From Aphrocallistes beatrix (lineage: Eukaryota > Porifera > Hexactinellida > Sceptrulophora > Aphrocallistidae): a DNA stretch of 64,000 nt. Shown here one piece after another: positions 52,793 to 63,447 of the stretch (position 1 is its first letter; each line of letters begins with the position of its first letter). The DNA lies in assembly GCA_963281255.1 (NCBI GenBank), contig OY725493.1:4557857-4621856 (forward strand), written 5' to 3'. The notes beneath the pieces were generated by a model. That model saw only the letters and a program-made list of their open reading frames with translations. It was not told the DNA's origin and did not search any database. The position numbers were made by a program, and so were the translations under genes.

Positions 52793-55478
52793 ATGGCTAA
52801 ATTGAATCCCGATTTGGTAACAGATAGAGTGAAGGAATTGCTATATGTGAGGAACGAAGATGGAGAGTTTAGAGGATGGAAACGTGAATTATTGGGAGGG
52901 AAATTGACTAAAATTGAGGAGAAGTATATACTCTGTAAAGTTTGTCAAGGATTACTGAAGGAGGCGTGTCTGTTTGACAATGAAGGTGAGCAAGAGCTCA
53001 GATGCCACCTCTGTCTTCCCGAGAACACAGTTCGTGTAGAAGCAAATTTATACCAAGAATCAGTCAACGAGAAATGCGTATGTATCTCATATATTAAAAT
53101 GCTAGGATTTGAAAGTATTAATATTTAGAACCTATAAGAGATTCTGAATTTGATTAAATTCCCAGGCGCGTGTAAGCGACTATACACGTGTAACTACACG
53201 TGTAGCTACGTGTGTAGCTACACGTGTAGCTACACATGTAGGTACACGTGTAGCTACACATGTAGGTACACGTGTACCTACATGTGTAGCTACATGTGTA
53301 GCTACACGTGTAGCTACATGTGTAGCTACACGTGTACCTACATGTGTAGCTACATGTGTAGCTACATATGTAGCTACATGTGTAGCTACATGTGTAGCTA
53401 CACGTGTAACTACATGTGTAGCTACATGTGTAGCTACATGTGTAGCTACATGTGTAGCTACATGTGTAGCTACATATGTAGCTACATGTGTAGCTACATG
53501 TGTAGCTACACGTGTAACTACATGTGTAGCTACATGTGTAGCTACACGTGTACCTACATGTGTAGCTACATGTGTAACTACATGTGTAGCTACAACTATC
53601 ATAAAAATGATGACTCATCAGTCTATTATGACGTCATCATTACGCATCAAAAAGTGAAAAATTGACAAATTTTGTGATTTTTCGAGTGATATCGATTATA
53701 ACAGTAAGTCATACGTATTTAGAGATGTTTTCTACCTTATAATTAATCAATGTGAGCCTAGGCGCCCAAAGGACGCCTCCGACGGACGCAAAGTGTCCGC
53801 AAGCCGCGCAGCCCAAGCAAGCGAAACGCGTTTGTTATTTAATAATTCTATTATTAGAATGATTTCCTCATACGATCTGATCTGAAATTCTTTCTTTCCA
53901 TTGTAGGTTGAATGTCCGTTGAAAGAGAAAGGCTGTGAATGGACTGACTTAATTACTCAAGTCTTGCCTCATATCGAAGAATGTGGTTTCTTTCCTGTGC
54001 AGTGTCCACTAGGATGTGTAAGTGAGAAAGAGGAGACGGGGAGTAAGATTGTAGAAATAGAGAAAAGATTCTTGGAAGAACATCAAAACAATCAATGTCC
54101 TATGAGACTAAGTAACTGTGAATCTTGTAATAGTCAAATGATTGCTTATGAGATGAATGAACACATTGAAATATGCGAAGAATACTCGATTCCCTGTCCT
54201 AACTCATGCTGGGAAGAAGATGAGATTAGAAAAGTGAAAAGAAAAGAACTTCCTCTTCATTTAGGAGAAGAGTGTCCTCTTCAAATATGTGACTGTCCTT
54301 TTGCTGAGCATGGCTGTACAGAGAAGATGGAGAGAAAGTTCCTGAAAGAACATGAGGAAGATCATTGTCCCATGAGGCTGATTAACTGTGAATCGTGTGA
54401 CTTTCAAGTGAGAGCTTGTGTGGTGAACGAACATCTATCAATTTGTGAGGAATATTTTATTCTCTGTCCTAACTCCTGCAAAGAAGGAGAAGATATTCGA
54501 AGAGTAAAAAGGAAACATCTCCCTTCTCATTTAGAAGAAGATTGTCCTCTACAAGAAGTAGAGTGTCTTTATGCGGAGTACGGATGTAAAGAGAAGATGG
54601 AGAGGAGGTCAGTTGAAGATCATCAGAAGGATCATTGTCTCATGAGACCAGTTCACTGTGAGCTTTGTGACAACGAAATGAAAGCTTGTCTAATGAATGA
54701 GCACATTGAAACCTGTGGAGAATACTTGGTCCTATGTCCCAACTCGTGTGCTGAAGAAGTGAGAATGTTGAAGAGGAAAGATCTCCCTTCCCATTTAGAA
54801 GAGTGTCCTCTACAGGAAATAGAATGTCCTTATGCTGAATTCGGATGCAAGAAGAAGATGAAGAGGAAATTGGTAGATCAACATGAGAAAGAATCTATTT
54901 TTGAACATTTTAAATTAACCACGGTTAAAATGAAAGAACAATCAGCTAAAATTAATTTTTTGGAGAAAAAGTGTGATGAAAAAGATATAAAAATATTGCA
55001 AATGAAGAAGATTCAAGATTTGGAAATTACAAAACTAAAATCATTCATATTCACAGGCTCACTGAAATGGAAGGTTTCTAGAATCGAAGAAAGAATCAGA
55101 AACAGAGAGATAACTTACAGCAAACCATTTCATGTGGGTCTCTATAAGTTCCAAGTTAAAATTCGCTGGCATTGTGAATCCCCTAGCTGGGTTGGATTTT
55201 TCCTTTACATTATGAAGGGCGACTGGGATGACAAGTTAACATGGCCATTCAGATACGGTATGAGATTCATTTTAGTAAATCAATATGATAATGGACAAAG
55301 TTATGTCTGGTCCTGTAAGATTAGTGAAGAAACCTCACTGAAGTATCCAGGTTGCTTTCAAAAACCGACTGGCACCAGAAACAATGGGTATGGATTTTTT
55401 TCTTATAACGAAATCCAGCAAGACGTGTTCTCAAGGCACGATACGATACTCCTTGACATCTTTGTGGAACAAATATGA
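52793..55478 (+). CDS. TRAF-like protein 1: degenerate RING, TRAF zinc fingers, coiled coil, MATH domain
   Basis: Exons 52793-53077 and 53907-55478 (phase 0) give 618 residues. Exon 1 ends with a Cys-rich motif (LCKVCQGLLKEAC...LRCHLCLP, residues 48-75) that has paired cysteines but lacks the His and loop lengths of a RING finger. Exon 2 starts VECPLKEKGCEW and contains successive TRAF-type zinc fingers in repeated blocks of about 90 residues (pattern CPNSC...KRKxLPxHL..ECPLQ..xCPYAExGCxxKMERK...H). Three blocks are nearly complete. A coiled coil (about 430-475) leads to a C-terminal MATH/TRAF-C domain (about 478-618: FHVGLYKFQVKIRW, GFFLYIMKGDWDDKLTWPF). TRAFs are adaptors for TNF- and Toll-type receptors; without a proper RING, ubiquitin-ligase activity is doubtful. 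A paralogue follows directly. Confidence 0.85.
53168..53596. repeat. Self-complementary 12-bp minisatellite in TRAF-like gene 1 intron
   Basis: About 35 tandem copies of a 12-bp unit, GTAGCTACAYGT, with scattered variants (GTAACTAC, GTACCTAC, GTAGGTAC, ATATGT). The unit read on the other strand is the same unit in another phase, so the whole array is its own reverse complement and could form cruciforms or long hairpins. It keeps several frames open on both strands, which explains the spurious Tyr/Cys/Ser/Thr repeat frames here; none is a gene. Many units contain CACGTG or its variant CATGTG. It is bounded by the intron's donor 90 bp upstream. Confidence 0.95.
53600..53836 (-). repeat. Dispersed repeat copy with GC-rich terminal module (intronic)
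   Basis: Read on the minus strand this matches the repeats at 58.55-58.8 kb: a GC-rich end (CGCTTGCTTGGGCTGCGCGG, then GCGGACACTTTG and the AGGCGTCC motif), then TTAATTATAAGG, ATCGATATCACTCGAAAAAT and TGATGACGTCATAAT. It is more diverged than the 58-59 kb copies. It lies between the minisatellite and the splice acceptor of exon 2. No coding capacity; superfamily unknown. Confidence 0.75.
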
Positions 55479-56201
55479 GTTTAGTATAGGCTAGGCATTA
55501 CTTGGATAATATTTTATCATTCGTAAGCTTTACTTCAGTAGTAGTGTATGTCAACTAAGGGAAAGCAGAAATATACATATTTCAGCCTAAATCTATTTTT
55601 TACTATAAACATATTATTCATAACTGTTTCTATGTACTATATTTCATTGGAATATTATAAACTTATCTTACTCTTCGTATGTAAAATTACTAAGAGATTA
55701 ACCACCATTAAAATTTCCCTTGGGAATGATTATTCGGCGTTCTATTTGCAATAATTACTAACAATAACACTATATCACTTTATTTGAGCTCTGTAAAAAT
55801 ACTGACGCTAAAACCAAAAAATTGATTTATTCGAAGTTGGTGGAGATTATTCTTAGAGTTTATATGCTGGATTACTTTATACCATTCACATACGTAATTA
55901 TCATACCGATATCACTAAAATATTGTAATTATTAACCCAGCATACTCTATAAATCAGCTGATTAAGTGGGGTCACCAAATACCCCAACTTCTACATACTT
56001 GATGAAGTGCGTCATGAATGGCCCAAAACGTCTATAAGATCAGAAATGACTCCACTTACTTAAGCAAAGTATGGCTGTTTATATTGCTCGTATTTATAAA
56101 TTAATATACTAAATAGACATCTAACTGCCATTTTGTAATATTTGAACTAAATTTGATTTCAACTATTGTTCATTTATTAATTAAGTCTACGAGCACTTAG
56201 A
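55479..56201. other. Spacer between the two TRAF-like genes
   Basis: 723 bp of AT-rich DNA containing the 3' end of gene 1 and the promoter of gene 2. A short plus-strand frame (55548-55754) is hydrophobic by composition but has no support. Nothing else is recognised. Confidence 0.45.
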
Positions 56202-58132
56202 ATGGCAAAAATGTTTCCTGTTGAAACACTTTCAGACGATTTAAGCGCTTTACTATGCGTGAGACGTGGGGATGCGAGTTATGGGGGTTGGAGAAGTGAT
56301 TTGCTGACCGATGTTTTGCATAAAGGCGAAGAAAGGTTTTTACTTTGCAAGGCTTGTCAGGGTTTGCTGAGGGATGCGTGTCTATTAATTAACGAAGGTA
56401 AACAAGAATTCAGATGTTCTGTCTGTCTTCCCAAGAATGTGACTGTTCAAAGAGCTCAAATTAATCAGGAGTCAGTGAACGAGAAGCATGTACGTAATTA
56501 TATTGGAACCTCATACTCATCAAGAGTAGGGCTCCCTATCTAAATTTCTTTCATCAATTTTTTAAAATTCGGAATAAAACCACAGTATTATTCAAACAAT
56601 ATAAAGTAGAGCCTCGTTAATGCGAATAACACGAACGAATATTTAATCCCCTACGGAGGAAAATGCATGTGAATCACTTCGGTTAATATGAATCCCGGAT
56701 AATACGAACAAATTTCGACCGTCTCCTGGTGTTCTTATTAACGAGATTCTGTGTGTAGGTAATATGCCCGATGAGGGAGAAAGGATGTAAATGGACTGAC
56801 TTAATAACTCAAGCCTTGCCTCATCTCAATGAATGTGAGTTCGTACTTGTTCAGTGTCCACTAGGATGTATCTCCGAGAAAGAAAGGCGCAAGATTGTGC
56901 AAATTGAGAGAAGGTTTCTTGAATCACACCAGAAAGATCGGTGTCCTATGAGGCTTATTGCGTGTGAATCCTGCGAGAGGAAAATTAAAGCTTGTGAGAT
57001 GAATAGACACGTTGAAATATGCGAAGAATACTTGATTACCTGTCCCAACTCATGCCGGAAGGAAAGCACGGTAAGAAAACTGAAAAGAAAGGAACTTCCT
57101 TTCCACTTAGGAGAAGAGTGTCCTCTTCAAGTATGTGTCTGTCTCTATGCTGAGCACGGTTGTAGAGAGAAGATGGAGAGGAGGTTTCTGGGAAAACATC
57201 AAAAAGATAAGTGTCTTATGAGACTGATTAACTGTGAATCTTGTGAGTGTCAAATGAGAGCTTTTGGGATGAACGAACATCTATTAATTTGTGAGGAATA
57301 TTTCGTCCTCTGTCCTAACTCCTGCAAAGAAGGAGAAGATATTCGAAGAGTGAAAAGGAAACATCTCCCTTCTCATTTAGAAGAAGATTGTCCTCTACAA
57401 GCAGTAGAATGTCCTTATGCAGAGTATGGATGTAATGAGAAGATGGAGAGGGGCTCGGTTAGTCAACATGAATCAGAATTTATCCACAAACATTTTGGGA
57501 GCGCGATGATGAAATTGCAATTGGTTAATAAAGAGCAATCCAATAAAATACTTCTATTAGAAAATGAAATCAAGAAAGGAGAAAGGAAGAGATCGAAAAT
57601 AGAAAGTCAGATCACTGAGACAACTGTAACCGAACTGGGGAAGAAGATGGATTTCTTAATATCTGCTATAAATAATCCCAACACAGGTGTTATTGATTGG
57701 AAAATCACAGGGATTGCGGGGAAAATCATGTCTAAGACGATATCTCTAAGTGATCCATTTTACGTAGGTCTCTACAAATTCGAATGCAGCATTGAGTGGA
57801 ATTACGAGAGCTCAGGTTACGTCGGTTGTTTCCTTAGCATCATGAAGGGCGATTGGGATGATAAGGTGACATGGCCTGTTAGATTCCGAAGGAAATTTAC
57901 CTTAATCACTCAGAGAGATGAGGCGCAAAATTGGATCAAAGTTGACGAAATTACTGAAGAATACTTGCGCAAGTATCCTAACTGCTTCAGAAGACCAGCT
58001 GAAGCTAAAAACAATGGGTTTGGGGCTAAAAAGTTCATTTCTCATGTTGAGCTGATGCAAGGACAGGGTAGATATGTGAAAGACAACTCTTTAACCATCA
58101 GGATTGCTGTTGTAAGGATCCAGGATTTCTAA
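56202..58132 (+). CDS. TRAF-like protein 2: degenerate RING, TRAF zinc fingers, coiled coil, MATH domain
   Basis: Exons 56202-56489 and 56759-58132 (phase 0) give 553 residues. It is a paralogue of TRAF-like protein 1 with the same exon layout: exon 1 with the Cys motif LCKACQGLLRDAC...FRCSVCLP, exon 2 starting VICPMREKGCKWTDLITQ. It has one zinc-finger block fewer than gene 1, then a coiled coil (about 340-400) and a MATH domain (about 406-553: FYVGLYKFECSIEW, CFLSIMKGDWDDKVTWPV). Blocks such as EGEDIRRVKRKHLPSHLEED are identical between the genes, suggesting recent tandem duplication with block gain or loss or gene conversion. Its intron contains a pogo-like MITE rather than the minisatellite seen in gene 1. 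Confidence 0.85.
56605..56753. mobile_element. Pogo/Tigger-like MITE in the intron of TRAF-like gene 2
   Basis: Left terminus AGTAGAGCCTCGTTAATGCG; right terminus TTATTAACGAGATTCTGTG is close to its reverse complement. Interior phrases (GTTAATATGAATC, GATAATACGAAC) repeat the terminal theme. The right end lies only 5 bp before the exon 2 start at 56759, so the MITE supplies most of the sequence before the acceptor AG. Confidence 0.65.
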
Positions 58133-58483
58133 TTTCATATCTGTTCTCTCATGTTAATTGTTTTGCGGTCTTATTCAGCAGATGATCCCATTGCTCCATA
58201 GGAACGTTCACTACTTCCCCAACTAATTAACCAATTTTAATTATTCCTAAACTTTCATTACTATCTTGGTCCTTGTAGACTTTGTAAATATTGCAGTGTT
58301 CATGTGTTGATTCTAAATTAGTTCATTTCTAGATTTTATTGCGTGTAAACCTTGTTTTAACTTCGATTTTTGGATTTTTTTTCCAAGTCCATCTGATTTT
58401 TAATGCGATTCACAAGATTTGATTTGATTTGATAATAAATCGATCGTTTCCTTGATAAATCCACTCTGCAGACACTGCGATTA

Positions 58484-58545
58484 TATAATAATAATTTAAT
58501 AATTATATAATTATTATATAATAATTATATAATAATTATATAATT
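58484..58545. repeat. Palindromic AT array
   Basis: Tandem ATAATTATATAATTATTATA-type sequence, its own reverse complement in most phases. Similar arrays occur at about 59100-59272 and 59778-59820. They border each copy of the 515-bp repeat, so the repeat may insert into them or carry them. Confidence 0.85.
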
Positions 58546-59039
58546 ACAAGCGCGCTTCGCGGTTGCTTGCGCTGCGCGACTGGCGGACACTTTGTGTCCG
58601 CCGGAGGCTCCCTTCGGTCGCCTGGAGTCACATTGGTTAATTATAAGGGAGATAACACCTCTAAATATGTCTGTCCTACTGTGCTAATCGATATCACTCG
58701 AAAAATCACCAAATTTGTGAATTTAAAAATTTTTGATGCGTAATGATGACGTCATAACAAAGTGATGAGTCACATTTTTTGATGATAGTTGCATCATATG
58801 TGAGACATGTTAGTATACAGATTCTATTAAAATTTCAGCCTTCTATCTCCTATAATGGCTGAGTTATGCCCGAATAACTGTGTTGCTTAACTTTTTAAAA
58901 TGTGACAATGACGTCATAATTCCATGATGAGTCGACATTTTGCTCTGAGCTCAGAACTTACTGGAGCCATAGCCAAAAGACTCCCACATGCCAAAAATCA
59001 GCTTTCTGCACCCGGCAGTTTCTTCAATCAATTCGTTAC

Positions 59040-59070
<31 letters not shown>

Positions 59071-59106
59071 AACATTAATCGAGTTTTAATAGTAAGGATT
59101 ATATAA
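58546..59106. repeat. Dispersed repeat, copy A, with GC-rich terminal module
   Basis: Starts with ACAAGCGCGCTTCGC, then CTTGCGCTGCGCGACT and GCGGACACTTTGTGTCCGCC (an inverted repeat in itself), GTCGCCTGGAGTCACATTGG, then about 450 bp of unique-looking sequence with TGATGACGTCATAAC and GACAATGACGTCATAAT (CRE-type palindromes), a (TA) run and the end ATTAATCGAGTTTTAATAGT. From 58589 on it is about 99% the same as copy B. No coding capacity. Confidence 0.85.
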
Positions 59107-59272
59107 TAATTATATAATTATTATATAATTATTATATAATAATTATATAATTATTATATAATTATTATATAATTATTATATAATTATTATATAATTATTA
59201 TATAATAATTTTATAATAATTATATAATAATATAATAATTATATAATAATATATATAATAATTATATAATAA
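59100..59272. repeat. Palindromic AT array between repeat copies
   Basis: About 170 bp of TATAATTAT/ATAATAATTAT units, self-complementary, lying exactly between copies A and B of the 515-bp repeat. Confidence 0.85.
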
Positions 59273-59786
59273 ACTTTGTGTCCGCCGGAGGCTCCCTTCG
59301 GTCGCCTGGAGTCACATTGGTTAATTATAAGGGAGATAACATCTCTAAATATGTCTGTCCTACTGTGCTAATCGATATCACTCGAAAAATCACCAAATTT
59401 GTGAATTTAAAAATTTTTGATGCGTAATGATGACGTCATAACAAAGTGATGAGTCACATTTTTTGATGATAGTTGCATCATATGTGAGACATGTTAGTAT
59501 ACAGATTCTATTAAAATTTCAGCCTTCTATCTCCTATAATGGCTGAGTTATGCCCGAATAACTGTGTTGCTTAACTTTTTAAAATGTGACAATGACGTCA
59601 TAATTCCATGATGAGTCGACATTTTCGTCTGAGCTCAGAACTTACTGGAGCCATAGCCAAAAGACTCCCACATGCCAAAAATCAGCTTTCTGCACCCGGC
59701 AGTTTCTTCAATCAATTCGTTACAGATATATATATATATATATATACACAAACATTAATCGAGTTTTAATAGTAAGGATTATATAA
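59273..59786. repeat. Dispersed repeat, copy B (direct duplicate of copy A)
   Basis: Same orientation as copy A with an offset of 684 bp at the left boundary. I count only a few differences (AACACCTCT versus AACATCTCT, TTTGCTCTG versus TTTCGTCTG) and a shorter TA run. The GC-rich ACAAGCGCGC terminus is missing; AT array replaces it. Confidence 0.9.
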
Positions 59787-59851
59787 TTATTATAAAATAA
59801 TTATATAATAATTATATAAACTTTTGTTTACAATATTTATATTAAAAAAAT

Positions 59852-60078
59852 CCCAAAATAGGCTAGAGACTAGTTTCCAACTGTTGACATGGGGTGAGAA
59901 TGGTGTAGATTTCGAATATTATATTTTCAGATCAATATGATAAATTATTTGTTAATTTTGTTTAAAATTTTTATATAAAGTAGACAAATTCCCAAAATAG
60001 GCTAGATTGAGTAACTCCAGGCGCCCGCAGGGCGACTCTGCGGACACAAGCCGCGCAGCGCAGACGAAGCGCGCTTGT
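59852..60078. repeat. Dispersed repeat with CTAGAGACTAG core plus GC-rich module
   Basis: Begins CCCAAAATAGGCTAGAGACT, includes TCCAACTGTTGACATGG and TTTTCAGATCAATATGATAA, repeats CCCAAAATAGGCTAGA near 59992, and ends with the GC-rich module GGACACAAGCCGCGCAGCGC...GAAGCGCGCTTGTAATAA. The same core occurs in reverse orientation near 9557, 13726, 13846 and 23904. Confidence 0.7.
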
Positions 60079-60258
60079 AATAATTATATATATATTAGGC
60101 GAATTATTCACACATCTGCAAAAAATTGAAATCGCTAATGATGACTCACCTTCAAATTATTACGTATTATTAATCATCAATGACCAACAATTGAATTAGT
60201 AGAGAAAGCAATCAACCATTTCTTTGATGTCCCTAGGCACAACAGAGCAACTCTCACA

Positions 60259-60553
60259 CAGTGTCCGCAAGCCCCGCAGCGCAAGTGAGCGAAGCGCGCT
60301 TGTAATAAATTATTTGTTTACCTTTGCTGGCAATATATGCATAATGTAAACAAACCCCCAAAATAGGCCAGAGACTAGCTTCCAACAGTTAACCAGGGGT
60401 TTTTAGTAGTGTAGATTTCAAATATCGTCTTTTCGAAACTGTTGATAGATTATTTGTTTACAATAGATACATAAAGTAAACAATCTCAAAAAAATCCAGG
60501 TGCTCACAGTGTTCGCTAGCCGCGCTACACAAGTCCACGAAGCACGCTTGTAA
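60259..60553. repeat. Two further copies of the GC-rich module and one CTAGAGACTAG repeat
   Basis: GC-rich modules at 60259-60306 (GTGTCCGCAAGCCCCGCAGC...GAAGCGCGCTTGTAATAA) and 60496-60553 (GTTCGCTAGCCGCGCTACAC...GAAGCACGCTTGTAATGT). Between them, 60357-60394 holds CCCAAAATAGGCCAGAGACT with TTCCAACAGTTAACC. Both modules point the same way as the one at 60.05 kb. Confidence 0.7.
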
Positions 60554-60975
60554 TGTAATAATACGCTCGTATCTGAAATTAACTTACTAATATAGAGCAA
60601 TCTTGCCAATCTAATATCTAAATTAGACAACTAAGTTAATATTAGATTTAACATAAAGCATGTACGTGTATGCTTTATTAATTTCTGAAATGAAAGACAT
60701 TAGTATATTCCATCCATTACTGTCACTATAGTATTCAGTACCGTTAAACCGAAATCCATTCCGCTATAAAATAAGCGTATCCATAATTATATAAAGCATT
60801 ACTCGAACATCAATAATCGGAATAATCCGTGTTTGTGGCTGTTACTACCGAAATCAGTCAAAGCATCCATTGATCCAGATAATAATTTGGATTGCCTAGC
60901 ATATATGGATATCCTATGAGTATTTGCCATAACTATATTACCTAGATTGGAACGAACTAGCCCTATGTACTATCA

Positions 60976-63447
60976 ATGGCCTCACAAAACGATGACTTCA
61001 ACAAGATAAAACTGTACATACAATCAGACGCCGGCCGTCAGCCACTGATGATCAGCTGGAATCCCACAAACCCCCTGAAGGCCCTCATCGCGGAGGTATG
61101 CAATCAATGGAACATAAAAAATCCCGAATCTTTTGCTCTAAAATTCAAATCTGCAAATCAAGATGTATACATGACAGAGGAAAATAGAAAGATCAAATCT
61201 GGAGAGCTGTTACAGCTGACTTCTTCTCCGAAGATAATCGCAGAAGAATTAAAGCAGTTGCTGAAACAGGGTACACCCGAATCAAAGGAGAGAGCTGTCA
61301 CTTTACTTAAACCGATCATCAAAGACCTCTACTTTGTCACCTCTTTCCTCGCCATAGATGGAGTGCACTTCCTGATTGAAACGATCCAACAGGACATCAT
61401 CAACATTCCACTCACGGAGCAACAGATGACCGTAAGTTCTCATTGTTCAAATGGCATTAGTTATACATACTTATATGTAACTATAAAGTTGGCCATCATT
61501 CTTCTTTCATTTCGCGAATTCCTAAAAGCAGTTTGTTATTCGGCATCCTCAATGTTATTATAAGGTATGGGCCGCTTAAAACCTGGCTTAGTAACTTCTT
61601 CGGCTTTCCTTTCAAAGAAAGTTAGCGACCAAACGCACTTGTCAGATTCCACCGCTAATATATACTATTTACGTATTATACTATAAAACCATACCATTGG
61701 GCAGTGCATATATTTTAAGATTATTATGCATATGACCTTTCCTATAGTAAGACAACACTATTTATAACTCCCGTCGTAGATCCTAGACGCTTTTCTGGAA
61801 GCGTTTCATGACGTAATGGAGCACTCGATCGTATCATGGACCATCATTCAACCTGAGTTTATTATTAATTTATGTGAGTTTCTTTCAAAACAAAAAGACC
61901 CTCAGATACAAGCCAAAGTCCTTAGCCTCCTCGAAAATGCGCTTTATAACACCGAGAACCTGTACCCAATCATCTTCCAGTCGATGGCGGCCGATACAAT
62001 TCAATCTCTGATTGCAGATAAATCTCACAAAGTCCAGTTAGCCACTCTTTCATTCATCAATGCAATGCTCGCGAAAGGTGACACGAAGGAGTACCTCATG
62101 ATTCTGAAGAAGCAGAGGCTCCTGCCGGCCATCGGGTCGCATCTGATCGGCAGACATCCTCAGGTGAAACCGGAAGTTGCGCACAAGTTGTACGTGTGTC
62201 AGAATCTAACTCTCAGTGTGCTAGAGCGACGCGCCACGTCTCGATTCAGAGACTATCACGACTCTTCGTATCGAGACCTCGCCTATCTTATCTCGCAGCT
62301 CAATGCAAACACGCCTGACACGGCGAGCAAGAATGTTGAGAATGAATTCCGTAAGCTGGGCTTTCTCCATGAAGAGCCTAGCGAGGATTTCAATGAGATC
62401 CCATGCGGTCTTTTGGCGCTGGACTGTATGGTATACTTTGCTCAGAGCCAGCCAGAAAACTTCACGAAGCTAGTCCTGCGGAAGCTGGAGTACCAGTGCC
62501 CCTTCGCTCACACAGCCACCAGCCTGACTAGGATGATGTACAACCTGCTGAAGGTGGGAGAACCCGTGTCTGACATCTCCACTGACTACATCCCCATGTT
62601 CTTTTCCTGCGACAACTTTTTTGAAGACTTTTTCTGTACTAACATTCAATTACTGTTTAAAACCTGGAAAGAAATGAGAGCGACACCGATCGATTTCGAA
62701 AAGGTGATGAGTGTCGTGCAGAAGCAGGTAGACACCGTGGTTCGTGACCAGGAGGTCTCCTCCATAGACTCATACCGTAGAAAGATAATGCAGTTAAACT
62801 ATTCCCAGATCCTGAAGCAACTCGATATTGAGAAGGAGCATCAGGATGCTAACATCTTCAGAGCGAAGCCAGTGATGGAGCTGAAGGAGCGATTGAGACC
62901 GCAGATTGTCGATCTTATCAGAACCCAGCGGCTGAATCAGATGGTGAAGGGAGAGAGCTTCACTGATCTAAAAAAATCAAAGAAAAATACTATAATATTT
63001 TGTAAACTAACTCAGAACCATAAATTCCTGCACTTCGGGGAAGTGGAAGGGAATAAAATTCCGAATATCGAAGCTCTCCAGAAGAGAATCCAAGTGAATC
63101 AGATGAAGGAGCTTTTGACTGGCAAAGACGTCAATGTGAAGGCGAAATCCAGGACGGAAGGGCACGCACTCTGCATAGTGTACAACGACGGAGAGGATAG
63201 ACGCCTCGAGCTGTCAGTCACAGACGACCGGATTTTCGCGATCTGGTGCGACGGGTTGCGCATTCTGCTGGGATTGCAGCCAGAGTCTGAGCTAGCTACA
63301 AACGACCTGGACACACTCCTCAACATGGATATGAAAATACACCTCCTAGCGATCGAGAATATTCCCATACCAGACTACCCGCCAGCTATCCCACCTGACC
63401 CTCCCAACCTCGATTTTAGCTGTACTGATTCTGATCCGAATTCCTAG
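60976..63447 (+). CDS. ELMO: ELMO (engulfment and cell motility) protein, two exons
   Basis: Exons 60976-61431 and 61780-63447 (phase 0) give 707 residues (human ELMO1 727). The N-terminal Ras-binding-like and armadillo region is followed by the ELMO domain around residues 290-480 (KLGFLHEEP, PCGLLALDCMVYFA, ECPF-like QCPFAH, FFCTNIQLLFKTWKEMRAT). A helix (IVDLIRTQRLNQMVKGE) and a PH domain (FCKLTQNHKFLHFGEVE to IFAIWCDGLRILLG) come next. The protein ends with a proline motif (IPIPDYPPAIPPDPP) like human ELMO1's PDAPPPIPKEP, which binds the DOCK180 SH3 domain. With DOCK proteins, ELMO activates Rac during phagocytosis and migration. The match to ELMO1/2/3 is collinear throughout. Confidence 0.95.

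Larger units (their letters stand above)
58133..60975. other. Repeat cluster between TRAF-like gene 2 and ELMO
   Basis: This 2.8-kb region is built mostly of repeats: palindromic AT arrays, a 515-bp direct duplication, several copies of a GC-rich module, and a dispersed CTAGAGACTAG-type repeat (listed separately). From about 60560 to 60975 it returns to ordinary AT-rich DNA that should include the ELMO promoter. No protein gene is seen in it. Confidence 0.6.

Noticed and set aside
53150-53665. Open frames on both strands encoding Tyr-Thr-Cys-Ser or Val-Ala-Thr-His repeats
   Set aside because: They are products of the self-complementary 12-bp minisatellite, which has no stop codon in several frames. 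They lie in the intron of the TRAF-like gene and have no other support.
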